DNA of 64,000 nt from Deltaproteobacteria bacterium (GTDB lineage Bacteria; Desulfobacterota; Syntrophia; Syntrophales; Smithellaceae): NCBI GenBank assembly GCA_022710585.1, contig JAKLGV010000002.1, positions 1 through 64,000 of the forward strand, given 5' to 3'. Positions 18,356 through 28,515 of this stretch are shown in pieces. Position 1 is the stretch's first letter; every line of letters starts with the position of its first letter. The notes beneath the pieces were generated by a model. That model was not told the DNA's origin. It made no database searches and saw only the letters and a list, made by a program, of their open reading frames with translations. Made by a program: the position numbers and the translations under genes.

Positions 18356-19414
18356 TTGAAGCAGGGGAAAAATAAAATATTGCCGAAAAAAGGTATGAAA
18401 AAGATTTTAATCCGCGGCACCAACTGGATCGGAGACGCCGTGATGACCTTGCCGGCTGTCGCATCCATTCGCGCCACCTATCCTCAGGCGCATTTGGCTA
18501 TGCTGGTCAAACCATGGGTTGCCGATATTTATAAAATTTTTTCCGATCTTGACGAAGTCATCATTTATGAAAAGAAATTTGATCATCCGGCGGGAGTATT
18601 CGGACTGGCCCGGACGCTCAAAGATCGGAAATTTGACGCAGCCATTCTTCTGCAAAACGCGATCGAAGCCGCCATTATTGCCCTGGCCGCCCGCATTCCC
18701 GTGCGGGCTGGCTATGATTCGGATGCCCGCGGTCTTCTGCTGAGCCACAGTGTCCGGCGCACCGGGGCAATCAAAAAAGTGCATCAGATCGATTATTATC
18801 TGGAAATGGTGAAGTCTCTGGGATGCGTTTCCGTTGATCGGGAAATGCGTCTGGAGACAAAAATTAATGTTTCCGAAGCCCGGGAGATTTTGAAAAAATA
18901 TATTCCCGATGCCCCCGAAAATATCATCGGCATAGCTCCCGGCGCGACTTACGGTCCGGCGAAAAAATGGTTCCCCGACAGATTCGCCGCCGTCGCCGAA
19001 AGCTTAAGCAAAAAACATTCGGCGCGGGTCATGATTATGGGCGGAAAAGCCGACGATGCAACCGCGCGGGAAGTTCAGGGCTTCGCCGGGACGGAGTTCA
19101 TCAATCTTTGCGGAAAAACATCGCTGCGCGAGGCGATAGAGCTGATTTCTCAGTGCCGCGTTTTTATTAGCAACGATTCGGGCTTGATGCATGTCGCCGG
19201 TGCACTGAATGTTCCCACCGTGGCTGTCTTCGGGTCGACCAACCCCCGGACAACGGCCCCGGCAGGCAGGAAGTCCGTGATTGTTCGCCACGAAGTGCCA
19301 TGCAGCCCCTGTCTGAAAAAAGAATGTCCCCTGGATTTTCGCTGCATGGAATTGATTTCCGTGAATGATGTTTTGCAGGCGGCTGAACGTTTGTGCGAAG
19401 AGAAGAAGGATTGA
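18356..19414 (+). CDS. waaF: ADP-heptose:LPS heptosyltransferase II-like (WaaF)
   Basis: A GT9-family enzyme adding a heptose to the LPS inner core. RGTNWIGDAVMTLPA (N-terminal Rossmann loop) and FISNDSGLMHVAGALNVPTVAVFGST (ADP-heptose site) are diagnostic of WaaF. A cluster of Cys near the C-terminus (CSPCLKKECPLDFRC) is typical of this family. The TTG at 18356 has AAGGA 7 bases upstream and is taken as start; ATG 18395, 13 codons in, is the alternative. Confidence 0.9.
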   Translation: MKQGKNKILPKKGMKKILIRGTNWIGDAVMTLPAVASIRATYPQAHLAMLVKPWVADIYKIFSDLDEVIIYEKKFDHPAGVFGLARTLKDRKFDAAILLQNAIEAAIIALAARIPVRAGYDSDARGLLLSHSVRRTGAIKKVHQIDYYLEMVKSLGCVSVDREMRLETKINVSEAREILKKYIPDAPENIIGIAPGATYGPAKKWFPDRFAAVAESLSKKHSARVMIMGGKADDATAREVQGFAGTEFINLCGKTSLREAIELISQCRVFISNDSGLMHVAGALNVPTVAVFGSTNPRTTAPAGRKSVIVRHEVPCSPCLKKECPLDFRCMELISVNDVLQAAERLCEEKKD

Positions 19415-19419
19415 AATTG

Positions 19420-20007
19420 ATGAAGAAGACTGCCGCCGTTTTTCTGGATCGAGACGGCGTGATTAATGAAGAAGTCGGCTATCTGGATAGTCTGGATAAA
19501 TTGAAGGTTATCCCGGCAGCTTTTGAAGCTATCCGGCTGATCAATCAAAGCGGGATGAAAGCTGTGGTGATCAGCAATCAGGCGGGTGTGGCCAAAGGGC
19601 TTTTCACGGAAGATTTTGTGAAAAAAGCCAATCGTCATCTGCAAACCATCCTGAGCAGACAGGAGGCCTATCTGAATCATTTCTATTACTGCCCCCATCA
19701 TCCCCTGGAGGGCGAGGATCCATACCGTAAAGTGTGCGAATGCCGCAAGCCGGCTCCGGGCATGCTGATTCAGGCGGCTCAGGATTTGGATCTCGATTTG
19801 CAGCAATCCTATTTTATCGGCGACCGGTTTAATGATATGGAAGCCGCGAGAAAAGCGGGTATCCGGGGCATTCTGGTGAAAACGGGATACGGCAGCGAAC
19901 TATTGCAGGATGACGGGCCGGATAAGCCGAAACCGGATAATCAGCCGGATTTTGTTGCGGAGGATATTCTGGATGCCGTGCGATGGATTTTAAAGGACAG
20001 GATGTGA
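19420..20007 (+). CDS. gmhB: D-glycero-beta-D-manno-heptose-1,7-bisphosphate 7-phosphatase GmhB
   Basis: A 195-residue HAD-family phosphatase in ADP-heptose synthesis. The catalytic motif is FLDRDGVINEE at the N-terminus; VVISNQAGVAKG (motif II) and FIGDRFNDMEAA (motif IV) follow. A zinc-binding cluster CPHHP...CECRKP is diagnostic of GmhB against other HADs. The ATG has AGAAGGA 9 bases upstream. It sits between the two heptosyltransferases that use its pathway product. Confidence 0.93.
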   Translation: MKKTAAVFLDRDGVINEEVGYLDSLDKLKVIPAAFEAIRLINQSGMKAVVISNQAGVAKGLFTEDFVKKANRHLQTILSRQEAYLNHFYYCPHHPLEGEDPYRKVCECRKPAPGMLIQAAQDLDLDLQQSYFIGDRFNDMEAARKAGIRGILVKTGYGSELLQDDGPDKPKPDNQPDFVAEDILDAVRWILKDRM

Positions 20008-21029
20008 ACATCTTAATCGTGAAGTTAAGCGCGATCGGCGATGTCATTCACACCCTGCCTTCGCTGGGCGCGCTACGTGGACTCTACCCCGGTGCGCATA
20101 TCACCTGGGTGGTGGAGGAAGCCGCGGCCGATCTGATCAAGAATCATCCTTATCTGGATGAGGTGTTGATTTCCCGGCGCAAAAAATGGAGTAAAGATTT
20201 TCGCGACGGTCAGTGCAGACAAGCTTTTGCCGGGGCAAGATCCTTTGTAAGAGATTTGCGAAAGCGCCATTATGATCTGGTTGTTGATTTTCACGGCCTT
20301 TTCAAGAGCGCGATGATTGTTTTTCTCAGCGGCGGAAAGAGAAAACTGGGCTACGATTCGTGGCAGGAGTTAAGCGGATGTTTTCTCAATGAAAAAATTC
20401 CTGAAGATATGAACAAACACGCGGTTGACCGCTATCTGGATTTCCCCCGGCATCTGGGGGCAAGGATAGACAGCGTGCAATTTGTTTTGCCGTCAAATCC
20501 GAAAGCGGAAGAGCGGACAAAAATTCTGATGCGCCAGTACGCTCTGGAGGATAAAAAGTTCATTGCCGTCAATCCCATTGCGTTGTGGGAAACAAAACTA
20601 TGGAGCAATGAAAAGTTCGCTCAGCTGGCTGATTTGATCAGTAATGAACTGCATATGAAAGTCGTCTTCACCGGTAGCAATAAAGAGGAGCTTGAGCAAA
20701 TTACCCCATTCGTGACGTCAGATGGCATTAACCTGGGTGGTGAAACCTCTCTGCCGGAACTGGCCGGTTTGTACAAAAGAGCCCGGCTGGTAATCTCCAC
20801 AGACTCCGGCCCCATGCATCTGGCGGCAGCAGTCGGAACGCCGGTGATTGCGATTTTCGGGCCGACCGATCCGGACAGAACCGGCCCTTATGGCGCGGGC
20901 CATATGGTGATCATGGCGGGGTTGGACTGCAGTCCCTGCCTGTTAAAAAAATGTTCGACGAAAAAATGTATGGAAGAGATAACGCCACAGCAGGTTTTTA
21001 CCGCTGTGAAAAAAATGATTAAGGAGTGA
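20004..21029 (+). CDS. waaC: LPS heptosyltransferase I-like (WaaC)
   Basis: A second GT9-family glycosyltransferase. NILIVKLSAIGDVIHTLPSL at the start and STDSGPMHLAAAVGTPVIAIFGPTDP are WaaC-like. The best start is GTG 20004: it overlaps the gmhB stop by 4 bases (GTGA) and has AAAGGA 6 bases upstream; ATG 19983 is seven codons earlier without a better ribosome site. Assigning heptosyltransferase I against II or III is inferred from motif resemblance only. Confidence 0.88.
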   Translation: MNILIVKLSAIGDVIHTLPSLGALRGLYPGAHITWVVEEAAADLIKNHPYLDEVLISRRKKWSKDFRDGQCRQAFAGARSFVRDLRKRHYDLVVDFHGLFKSAMIVFLSGGKRKLGYDSWQELSGCFLNEKIPEDMNKHAVDRYLDFPRHLGARIDSVQFVLPSNPKAEERTKILMRQYALEDKKFIAVNPIALWETKLWSNEKFAQLADLISNELHMKVVFTGSNKEELEQITPFVTSDGINLGGETSLPELAGLYKRARLVISTDSGPMHLAAAVGTPVIAIFGPTDPDRTGPYGAGHMVIMAGLDCSPCLLKKCSTKKCMEEITPQQVFTAVKKMIKE

Positions 21030-21033
21030 AAAA

Positions 21034-21204
21034 ATGCCATTAAACAAGCAATTACTGGAAATTTTAATCTGTCCTCAATGCCGGGGAAGGGTTCGTTATG
21101 ATGAAAAAGAAAACGGCATCATTTGCGATAAATGTAAGTTGTTGTATGAAATCAAGGACGGCATCCCCGTAATGCTGGTAGAAGAGGCTAGAAAAATATC
21201 CTGA
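21034..21204 (+). CDS. Trm112-family small zinc-ribbon-like protein
   Basis: A short gene of 56 codons directly behind waaC (4-base gap, AAGGAG just upstream). The protein begins MPLNKQLLEILICPQC and has two CxxC pairs (residues 14/17 and 31/34), then the LYEIKDGIPVML ending. This is the UPF0434/YcaR pattern, related to the methyltransferase activator Trm112. In many Proteobacteria this gene lies beside lpxK or kds genes, matching its place here. Its molecular role in bacteria is not well defined. Confidence 0.88.
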   Translation: MPLNKQLLEILICPQCRGRVRYDEKENGIICDKCKLLYEIKDGIPVMLVEEARKIS

Positions 21205-21265
21205 CCTGAGCATAGGGAGATAATACGGCCATGCCATATAAAACGGCTTGATGAAATAATATTTC

Positions 21266-21294
21266 TTGACAGCTATTTTATATTCATATAAAGT
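21266..21294 (+). promoter_or_regulatory. Sigma-70-type promoter candidate for rho; the 21205-21494 gap
   Basis: TTGACA (21266-21271) with TAAAGT (21289-21294) at a 17-base spacing; TATAAA at 21287 is an overlapping alternative. It would give rho an unusually long leader of about 190 bases. Rho genes often carry leaders used for autoregulated termination. I see no strong hairpin or ORF in the rest of the gap. Confidence 0.55.
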
Positions 21295-21494
21295 TTTTGC
21301 ACGTTAATGAAGGCTATTTGAACCCTATCCTTTGGAGCGTTTCAAGTATTCACGTAAACAACCCGAGATTAAAATCCGTAATTGTTGAAAATCTAAGCTG
21401 CCTTTATTGTGTTTCTGTAAAATAATGCATTAAACAAAATCAAATATGTGATTTCAAACCGTTATTTCATTTATATTAAAATAAGGAAATATTT

Positions 21495-22742
21495 ATGAAC
21501 ATCGAAGATATCAAACGATTGCCTATTAGTGAATTAAATGATCTGGGCAAAAAACTGAACGTTCCGGGTGCGAGCGGGATGCGCCGTCAGGAATTGATCT
21601 TTGCTATTCTGCAGACACAGGCGGAACAAAACGGCGTCATTTCCGGATCGGGTGTGCTGGAAATTTTGCCCGACGGATTCGGTTTTTTACGCGCCGTTGA
21701 TTACAACTATCTGCCCAGTCCGGACGATATTTATATTTCTCCTTCCCAAATCAGAAGATTCAACCTGAAAACGGGCGACACGGTTTCCGGCGAAGTCCGT
21801 CCCCCGAAGGAAGGAGAGAAATATTTTGCCCTTCTGAAGGTGGATACCGTCAATCTGGAAAGCCCGGAGCAGGCGCGCGACAAGATCCTGTTTGACAACC
21901 TTACGCCTCTTTATCCGCAGGAAAAATTGAATCTGGAACATGATCCAAAAAATTTCTCCACCCGGACGCTGGATCTGTTCGCGCCCATCGGCAAGGGGCA
22001 ACGAGCGCTGATTGTTTCTCCGCCGCGCGCCGGCAAAACCGTTCTTTTGCAGGATATCGCCCACAGCATTACCGCCAATCATCCCGAAGTGGTTTTAATG
22101 GTGCTTCTGATTGACGAACGGCCGGAAGAAGTAACGGATATGCAGCGCAGCGTAGCCGGCGAAGTGATTGCCTCGACGTTTGATGAACCGGCGACATGCC
22201 ATGTGCAGGTGGCGGAAATGGTCATTGAAAAAGCCAAACGTCTGGTCGAACATAAAAAAGACGTGGTCATTCTGCTGGACAGCATCACCCGTCTGGCGCG
22301 TGCCTATAATACGGTTGTCCCCCCCAGCGGAAAAGTGCTCTCCGGCGGCGTGGATTCCAACGCCCTGCATAAGCCGAAACGCTTTTTCGGCGCGGCCCGC
22401 AATATCGAAAACGGTGGCAGTCTGACGATTATTTCCACGGCGCTGATTGACACCGGCAGCCGGATGGATGAAGTTATTTTTGAAGAATTCAAGGGCACGG
22501 GCAACATGGAACTACATCTGGACCGCCGGATTGCCGACCGCAGGATCTTCCCCGCCTTCGATCTGATTCGTTCCGGAACGAGAAAAGAAGAGATGCTGAT
22601 TCCCAAAAACAATCTCAATCGGGTCTGGATACTCCGCCGGCTGCTTCAGGAAATGAATCCGGTGGACGCCATGGAATTCATCATCAGCAAAATTAAAAAG
22701 ACGGAAACCAATCAGGAATTCCTGGATTCTATGAATTCATAA
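21495..22742 (+). CDS. rho: Transcription termination factor Rho
   Basis: A 415-residue hexameric RNA helicase that ends transcription and suppresses antisense RNA. The N-terminal helical domain (1-45) is followed by the RNA-binding cold-shock-like domain (about 48-120, [21 protein letters not shown]). The ATPase core has Walker [13 protein letters not shown] (about 175-186), [16 protein letters not shown], and [14 protein letters not shown]. The Q-loop/R-loop region ([20 protein letters not shown]) is intact. AAGGAAA precedes the ATG. Confidence 0.97.
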   Translation: MNIEDIKRLPISELNDLGKKLNVPGASGMRRQELIFAILQTQAEQNGVISGSGVLEILPDGFGFLRAVDYNYLPSPDDIYISPSQIRRFNLKTGDTVSGEVRPPKEGEKYFALLKVDTVNLESPEQARDKILFDNLTPLYPQEKLNLEHDPKNFSTRTLDLFAPIGKGQRALIVSPPRAGKTVLLQDIAHSITANHPEVVLMVLLIDERPEEVTDMQRSVAGEVIASTFDEPATCHVQVAEMVIEKAKRLVEHKKDVVILLDSITRLARAYNTVVPPSGKVLSGGVDSNALHKPKRFFGAARNIENGGSLTIISTALIDTGSRMDEVIFEEFKGTGNMELHLDRRIADRRIFPAFDLIRSGTRKEEMLIPKNNLNRVWILRRLLQEMNPVDAMEFIISKIKKTETNQEFLDSMNS

Positions 22743-22875
22743 CGGATAAAAAGGCGTTTTTATTTTGCTTGAATTTTTAACGCAGATATTGTAATGCAAA
22801 CGACACTTTTGAAAGAAAGCAAAAAACATTAATAATTATTTATAGATAAACTCCAGGGAGGAAAAGAAAGAGACA

Positions 22876-23124
22876 ATGAAAGAAGGAATTCATCCGGAAT
22901 ATAAGGAAACAACCATTACCTGTGTTTGTGGCAACGTCATCAACACGCGGTCGACAAAGAAGGATATCAAAACTGAAATTTGTTCCAACTGTCATCCCTT
23001 TATAACCGGCAAGCAGAAGATTATGGATACCGCCGGTCGCGTGGAGAGATTCAAGAAGAAATACGAAGCCAAAGCGGATGCCGCTCCGGCCAAAAAGACC
23101 GCCGCCAAAAAAGCGGCAAAATAA
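22876..23124 (+). CDS. rpmE: 50S ribosomal protein L31 (zinc-type)
   Basis: An 82-residue L31. [12 protein letters not shown] and CSNCHPF supply the four zinc-ligating Cys of the C+ form; [12 protein letters not shown] is the family motif. It has a Lys/Ala-rich tail (about 65-82) longer than E. coli L31. It follows rho as in many Gram-negatives. Confidence 0.95.
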   Translation: MKEGIHPEYKETTITCVCGNVINTRSTKKDIKTEICSNCHPFITGKQKIMDTAGRVERFKKKYEAKADAAPAKKTAAKKAAK

Positions 23125-23231
23125 TCATTGCCGAAGCTTCTTCGATGAAGGAAATGACTGTCTTGGAATATCGGATCAAGATCGTTCATCTTTGTTGTGC
23201 GATAAAGTATTTATCCGACGATATTTGCTCT

Positions 23232-23257
23232 GAAAAGCCGCGCATCAGCGGCTTTTC
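23232..23257 (+). terminator. Hairpin after rpmE (probable terminator)
   Basis: A perfect 10-bp stem GAAAAGCCGC/GCGGCTTTTC with a 6-base loop, 107 bases after the rpmE stop. The Ts are inside the 3' arm and no long T-tract follows, so it could also be an RNA-stabilising structure. The rest of the gap to prfA (23125-23408) holds only a small GCGCC/GGCGC hairpin at 23296-23309. Confidence 0.55.
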
Positions 23258-23408
23258 CCGTTTCGGATATCGTTGCCCTTCAGCCGTTTTATCAAGCGCC
23301 GTCCGGCGCAGCCATTTGTAGGTGTCCTTCGCAGCTGTAGAGAAGGAAGCCTGTGAAGGCGTCTGTTAAATTATCTTAAACAACCACGTTTTTAATTAAA
23401 GAAATACT

Positions 23409-24479
23409 ATGGATATTATACTGGATAAACTTAACGATATTGAACTGCGCTACCGGGAATTGGAGGGACAGCTCAGTGATCCCAAAATTGTTGCCAAACC
23501 GGGGATGTATCAGAAATATGCCAAAGAGCATGCCGATATAAGAGAACTGGTGGAAACGATTCGCGTCTACAATAAAGTCAGAAGCCAGATTGAAGAATAT
23601 CAGGACGTTCTGGGGGGAAGCGACGATGAATTGAAGTCCATCGTCAAAGACGAAATGCCACAGTTGAAGCAAAAGCAAACCGATCTGGAAGATCAATTAA
23701 AAATACTGCTGCTGCCTAAAGATCCCAATGACAGCAAAAATGTTTTTCTGGAAGTCCGGGCGGGCACCGGGGGCGATGAAGCCGGTCTTTTTGTTGGTGA
23801 TTTGTTTAGGATGTATGCCAAATACGCTGAAGCTCAGGGCTGGAAAGTGGAAGTGATCAGCAGCTCGTCTTCCGGTGTTGGCGGCTTTAAGGAAATCATT
23901 GCCCAGATCGAAGGCAGCGGGGCCTACAGCCGTCTGAAGTATGAAAGCGGTGTCCATCGGGTTCAGCGTGTTCCGGTAACGGAAGCGCAGGGACGCATCC
24001 ATACCTCGGCGGTTACCGTGGCTATCATGCCGGAAGCGGAAGAGGTGGAGGTGAATATCGATCCGAATGATTTGCGCATTGATGTCTATCGTTCCACCGG
24101 TCATGGCGGCCAGAGCGTTAACACGACTGATTCCGCCGTCCGCATCACCCATCTGCCGACGGGACTGGTCGTGACCTGTCAGGATGAAAAATCACAACTC
24201 AAGAACAAGAACAAGGCCATGAAAGTATTGCGGGCGCGGCTTCTGGATGCCGAGGTGCAGAGGCAGAATGCCGAGCAGGCTCAGGCCCGGAAAAGCCAGG
24301 TGGGCAGCGGCGACCGTTCAGAGCGCATCCGCACGTATAATTTTCCTCAGGGAAGAATAACCGACCACCGCATCAATCTGACCCGCTACGATCTGGATAG
24401 TTTCATCAATGGCAATATCGGCGCCATGATCGACGCTTTGGCAGCGCATGCTCAGGCCGAAGCCTTAAATAAAACGTAA
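23409..24479 (+). CDS. prfA: Peptide chain release factor 1
   Basis: A 356-residue RF1 that reads UAA/UAG and triggers peptide release. The GGQ loop is in [20 protein letters not shown] (about residue 230). [15 protein letters not shown] lies in the recognition domain region and [18 protein letters not shown] in the C-terminal part; these are RF1-class features. The GGQ methylase gene prmC is next on this strand, 640 bases away, with a minus-strand gene between. Confidence 0.96.
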   Translation: MDIILDKLNDIELRYRELEGQLSDPKIVAKPGMYQKYAKEHADIRELVETIRVYNKVRSQIEEYQDVLGGSDDELKSIVKDEMPQLKQKQTDLEDQLKILLLPKDPNDSKNVFLEVRAGTGGDEAGLFVGDLFRMYAKYAEAQGWKVEVISSSSSGVGGFKEIIAQIEGSGAYSRLKYESGVHRVQRVPVTEAQGRIHTSAVTVAIMPEAEEVEVNIDPNDLRIDVYRSTGHGGQSVNTTDSAVRITHLPTGLVVTCQDEKSQLKNKNKAMKVLRARLLDAEVQRQNAEQAQARKSQVGSGDRSERIRTYNFPQGRITDHRINLTRYDLDSFINGNIGAMIDALAAHAQAEALNKT

Positions 24480-24495
24480 AATCATATTCCTTTAT

Positions 24496-24990
24496 TTACT
24501 TCACTTCCGGAAAGGTTTGCGAGATTGCTTTTTGAAAGACCGCCGGATTGCTCTTGTATTTACCAATGATCAGATCGGCAAATTTCCAGACGTTTAATCT
24601 GATTTCACGCTTGTAGGCGTTGATTTTATAGATTTCCGGAATGCCGCTGAATTCGTCGGAGATGTGAAAAAAATATTTAATTTGATTTTTCTTGTCGATG
24701 TAATGCCTGGGCGTTCCCTGGTGCTGGACTCCGTTCCGGTAAACAATCCAGAAGTGGTTAAAATCTTCCAACCTGATCCCTAAATCTTGTGCGGCGGCAG
24801 CCTTAAACGTTTCGTCGTCCCTTTTGCCCTGGAGGGTATTGGTCAGCGCGCGATAATACCGTTCGCAAAGAAAAAGCGCGGCGGACAGAGCCAGAAACCC
24901 TCCGTCCCCTTCCGGCATTTCCTTTAATTTTTCTATCGGCTTAATAAACCAGCCGTCAAACCTTTCCTCGAGGGAGGCACCCGGTTTCAT
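24496..24990 (-). CDS. Unknown protein with a HEPN-like RxxxxH motif
   Basis: 164 residues; I do not recognise the family. The protein is mostly helical by composition. The stretch FWIVYRNGVQHQG (about residues 81-93) contains R-N-x-x-x-H, the form seen in HEPN-domain RNases and HEPN-type toxins (RN.x.xH near the end of a helix, followed by G). It has no signal peptide and no membrane helix. It lies antisense inside the normally tight prfA-prmC pair, so it looks inserted. The ATG is followed by KPGASLEERFDGWFIKP. A HEPN function is an inference from one motif. Confidence 0.6.
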   Translation of the reverse strand: MKPGASLEERFDGWFIKPIEKLKEMPEGDGGFLALSAALFLCERYYRALTNTLQGKRDDETFKAAAAQDLGIRLEDFNHFWIVYRNGVQHQGTPRHYIDKKNQIKYFFHISDEFSGIPEIYKINAYKREIRLNVWKFADLIIGKYKSNPAVFQKAISQTFPEVK

Positions 24991-25036
24991 AATGGTTCCC
25001 TTAATAAAAATATGAATGGTTCGCGTTTATAAACAC

Positions 25037-25065
25037 TTGACAATCAATTTGCAACAAAATATTTC
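25037..25065 (+). promoter_or_regulatory. Sigma-70-type promoter for prmC-murA-hisD-ubiE
   Basis: Consensus TTGACA (25037-25042), 17-base spacer, TATTTC (25060-25065). It lies between the minus-strand unknown gene and prmC, giving the downstream four-gene operon its own promoter now that it is separated from prfA. Confidence 0.55.
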
Positions 25066-25119
25066 CAATTTTGATTAGTGTATTCTATTGTTTCATTTAA
25101 TGATTCAGGAAGTGTGATA

Positions 25120-25968
25120 ATGGTGCACAATATTCTTAATGATGCGGTTCATGCTCTGGAAGCCGCGGGCAGTCCTTCCGCGAGACTGGATGCCGAAGTC
25201 TTGCTGGCTTTTTGTCTGAATTGTGACCGGGTGGAATTTCTAAAAAATCCCGAAATGACTGTCGCTGAGGATAAACTTGCCGAATACAGAACACTTATTT
25301 TCAGAAGATTGCAATGGGAGCCGGTGGCCTACATTACCGGTCGTAAAAATTTCTGGACTTTTACGCTCGAAGTGAACAGGGATGTCTTGATTCCCCGTCC
25401 GGATACGGAAATTATTGTTGAAGAAGCGCTGGACGTCAGCCGTAAAATGGACCAGGCGGCAATCAGAATACTGGATATCGGCACGGGCAGCGGGGCGATT
25501 GCTCTGGCGTTGGCCCAAGAGATTCCCACCGCCAGAGTCACGGCCACGGATATTTCACCTGCCGCTCTGGCGCTTGCCCGGAAAAATGCCCGCTCTCTAA
25601 ATCTGGACGATAGAATTGATTTCCTTCAGGGCGATTTGTTTGAACCGGTGAAAGGAGAATTTGATATCATTGTCAGTAATCCGCCTTATATTCCGGATGC
25701 TGAATACGCGGAACTTCCTGCCGGTGTGAAAGATTACGAACCCCGGATGGCCCTGTGGGCCGGAAAAAACGGCCTGGAATTTTATGAAAGACTGATCTGT
25801 CAGGCATCCGGATATCTGCGAAAAAATGGTTGGCTTTTGTTGGAAATTGGCGCTAAACAGGAAAATCAGGTTCGCGGACTGATGGAAGAAACCGGCTCTT
25901 ATGAAGGCATAGTGATGCGCCGGGATTACGCCGGATTGCCGCGGGTGATAAAAACAAGGAGAAGATAA
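25120..25968 (+). CDS. prmC: Release factor glutamine methyltransferase PrmC (HemK)
   Basis: A SAM-dependent methylase that modifies the GGQ glutamine of release factors. It has about 282 residues from ATG 25120, which has AGGAAG 7 bases upstream; an in-frame ATG at 25078 lacks a ribosome site. The N-terminal helical substrate domain (1-80) is followed by a Rossmann fold with ILDIGTGSGAIALALA and the catalytic IVSNPPYIP motif. murA follows immediately. Confidence 0.94.
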   Translation: MVHNILNDAVHALEAAGSPSARLDAEVLLAFCLNCDRVEFLKNPEMTVAEDKLAEYRTLIFRRLQWEPVAYITGRKNFWTFTLEVNRDVLIPRPDTEIIVEEALDVSRKMDQAAIRILDIGTGSGAIALALAQEIPTARVTATDISPAALALARKNARSLNLDDRIDFLQGDLFEPVKGEFDIIVSNPPYIPDAEYAELPAGVKDYEPRMALWAGKNGLEFYERLICQASGYLRKNGWLLLEIGAKQENQVRGLMEETGSYEGIVMRRDYAGLPRVIKTRRR

Positions 25969-27216
25969 GTGGATAAAATAGTTATTCAGGGAGGGAAACC
26001 GCTGCGCGGCAATGTCCGGATCAGTGGCGCGAAAAACGCGGCGCTGCCGGTTCTGGCGTCGGCGCTGCTCACGGCGGGAACCAACACCTTCCGCAACATT
26101 CCCGATTTGATGGATATCAAGACGATAAAAAAACTGCTCATGAGCATGGGAGCTCAGATTGAAGGGGAAGAAACCGTCCAGATCAATGTCGATAAAATTA
26201 CCAGTCCTACGGCTTCTTATGATCTGGTCAAAACCATGCGGGCGTCCATTCTGGTTCTCGGGCCGCTGGTTGCCCGCGCCGGGGTGGCGCGAGTTTCGCT
26301 TCCGGGAGGCTGCGCCATCGGTGCGCGGCCGGTTAATCTCCATCTCAAAGCGCTGGAAGATATGGGAGCGCACGTCGAACTGAAGAACGGTTATATTGAA
26401 GCGAAAGCCAAAAAATTAAAAGGTGCGGATATCTATTTTGATCTGACCACGGTTACCGGCACCGAAAATATTATGATGGCGGCCACGCTCGCTAACGGCA
26501 CGACGGTTTTGAACAATGCCGCGCGCGAACCGGAAGTTGTCAACCTGGCGGACGTGCTCAAAGGCATGGGAGCGAAAATCAACGGAGCGGGAACCGATGT
26601 GATTACCATTGAGGGCGTCACGTCATTGAAGCCCACGGAGGCGGCCATTATTCCGGACCGCATCGAAGCGGGAACCTTCATGATTGCCGCGGGAATGACG
26701 GGCGGCGAGATCAATGTCATCGGCTGCAACCCGAATCATCTGGAAGCACTGATCAATAAATTGCGCGATACCGGAATGAAGATCACGCCCACCAAGCACG
26801 GACTGAAAGTATCGGCCGGCAAAAAAATCAACAGCGTTGATGTTACAACGGTTCCTTACCCCGGATTCGCCACCGATTTGCAGGCGCAGATGATGGCTTA
26901 TATGAGCATCGGCAGCGGGCTGAGCGTGATTTCCGAAACTGTTTTTGAAAACCGTTTCATGCATGTCAGTGAACTGCTGCGCATGGGCGCCGACATTGTC
27001 ATCCAGGGTGGAAACGCCATTGTCCGCGGTGTGCCCAAACTGCGCGGCGCTCAAACCATGGCGACGGATTTACGGGCATCAGCCTCGCTGGTTCTGGCAG
27101 GACTGGCGGCGGAAGGCACAACGGAAATATCCCGCGTCTATCACATTGACCGCGGTTATGAGACCATTGAAAAGAAATTTTCCGCCCTCGGAGCGGATAT
27201 CCAGAGGGTAAAATGA
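25969..27216 (+). CDS. murA: UDP-N-acetylglucosamine 1-carboxyvinyltransferase MurA
   Basis: The first committed step of peptidoglycan synthesis: enolpyruvyl transfer from PEP to UDP-GlcNAc. It has 415 residues and two inside-out alpha/beta domains. SGAKNAALP near residue 19 and the catalytic Cys in [16 protein letters not shown] (about 115) are intact, so fosfomycin sensitivity is expected from this copy. The start is GTG directly after the prmC stop, with AAGGAG 7 bases upstream. The stop overlaps hisD by 4 bases (ATGA). Confidence 0.97.
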   Translation: MDKIVIQGGKPLRGNVRISGAKNAALPVLASALLTAGTNTFRNIPDLMDIKTIKKLLMSMGAQIEGEETVQINVDKITSPTASYDLVKTMRASILVLGPLVARAGVARVSLPGGCAIGARPVNLHLKALEDMGAHVELKNGYIEAKAKKLKGADIYFDLTTVTGTENIMMAATLANGTTVLNNAAREPEVVNLADVLKGMGAKINGAGTDVITIEGVTSLKPTEAAIIPDRIEAGTFMIAAGMTGGEINVIGCNPNHLEALINKLRDTGMKITPTKHGLKVSAGKKINSVDVTTVPYPGFATDLQAQMMAYMSIGSGLSVISETVFENRFMHVSELLRMGADIVIQGGNAIVRGVPKLRGAQTMATDLRASASLVLAGLAAEGTTEISRVYHIDRGYETIEKKFSALGADIQRVK

Positions 27217-28502
27217 TGAAGATCATCAAATCGAGCGCACCGGGCTTCAAACTGTTTTTCCGTGATCTGCGACAAAGAGGCGGCGCCTTCTCCCCCGAAC
27301 TTTTATCATCCGTGTCCGGAATTGTAGAAGATGTCCGGGACTGCGGCGATCAGGCTTTGTTTCAATACACGGAGAAATTTGACGGATATAAACTGAAGAC
27401 GGCGACTATCGAAGCAACGAACGCGGAAAAAAAGAAGGCCATTGCTCGGGTCAGGCCGGAAGATTTGAAAGTGCTGAAACTGGCGGCGCGGCGCATTGAA
27501 GCTTATCATCGTCATCAGATCGCGCGCGGCTATCAGGTCAAAAATGAAAGCGGCGTGGAACTGGGGCAGAGGATACTGCCCCTGCAGCGGGTGGGCATTT
27601 ATGCGCCCGGCGGCAAGGCCTCGTATCCGTCAACCATTCTGATGGCGGCGATTCCGGCGCGCATCGCCGGTGTGGAGGAAATTATTCTGGTGAGTCCCGC
27701 CCCGCAGGGCAAACTCAGCCCGCTCATTGCCGCGGCAGCGGAAGTCAGCGGTGTCCAACGCATCTTCAAAATCGGCGGTGCGCAGGCAGTGGCCGCTCTG
27801 GCTTTCGGCACGAAAACGGTTCCGCAGGTGGATAAAATAGTGGGTCCGGGCAACGCTTATGTCGCCGCGGCAAAAAAAATGGTTTTCGGACAGGTGGATA
27901 TCGACATGATTGCCGGTCCCAGCGAAGTGGTTGTTATTGCCGATTCCACGGCTGACGCCTCTTTTGCGGCGGCTGATATGCTGGCGCAGATTGAGCACGA
28001 TGAAATGGCGGCGGCCCTTCTGCTGACGCCATCGGAAAAAATCGCCGCCGCGGTATCTCTGGAAATAGACCGGCAGGTGAAGACGTCTTTACGACAGAGC
28101 ATCATCGAAAAATCTCTGGCCAGATACTGCGCCATGATCATCACGAAAAGTATTCAGGAAGCTGTGGACATCGCCAATGCCTTTGCTCCCGAACATCTGG
28201 AGTTGATGATCAAAAACCCAAAAAAGATACTAGAAAAAGTGAGAAACGCCGGCTCCGTCTTTTTGGGATCTTATACGCCGGAGGCGCTCGGCGATTATCT
28301 GGCCGGCACCAATCACATTTTGCCCACCGGCGGTACGGCGCGTTTTTCGTCGCCACTGGGTGTGTATGATTTCTACAAGCGCTTAAGCTACCTTTCCTTC
28401 TCGCGGGAAGCGTTTTGGAGACTGAGTGAACCGACCGCTCAATTTGCCCAAAAAGAAGGACTTGATGCGCACGCCAATTCGGTTCTCATCCGCAGAAAGT
28501 AA
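27213..28502 (+). CDS. hisD: Histidinol dehydrogenase HisD
   Basis: The last enzyme of histidine synthesis: NAD-dependent, Zn-dependent oxidation of histidinol to histidine. 429 residues, full length. [42 protein letters not shown] and FAPEHLELM (catalytic Glu-His) are present. It is translationally coupled to murA by an ATGA overlap. hisG, often between murA and hisD in related bacteria, is not here, and hisC is 28 kb away. Confidence 0.97.
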   Translation: MMKIIKSSAPGFKLFFRDLRQRGGAFSPELLSSVSGIVEDVRDCGDQALFQYTEKFDGYKLKTATIEATNAEKKKAIARVRPEDLKVLKLAARRIEAYHRHQIARGYQVKNESGVELGQRILPLQRVGIYAPGGKASYPSTILMAAIPARIAGVEEIILVSPAPQGKLSPLIAAAAEVSGVQRIFKIGGAQAVAALAFGTKTVPQVDKIVGPGNAYVAAAKKMVFGQVDIDMIAGPSEVVVIADSTADASFAAADMLAQIEHDEMAAALLLTPSEKIAAAVSLEIDRQVKTSLRQSIIEKSLARYCAMIITKSIQEAVDIANAFAPEHLELMIKNPKKILEKVRNAGSVFLGSYTPEALGDYLAGTNHILPTGGTARFSSPLGVYDFYKRLSYLSFSREAFWRLSEPTAQFAQKEGLDAHANSVLIRRK

Positions 28503-28515
28503 GTTTTGTCTAAAA

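Noticed and set aside
23125..23321. Open frame running past rpmE toward prfA
   Set aside because: It is a shadow in another frame of rpmE followed by non-coding sequence, with no ribosome site of its own.
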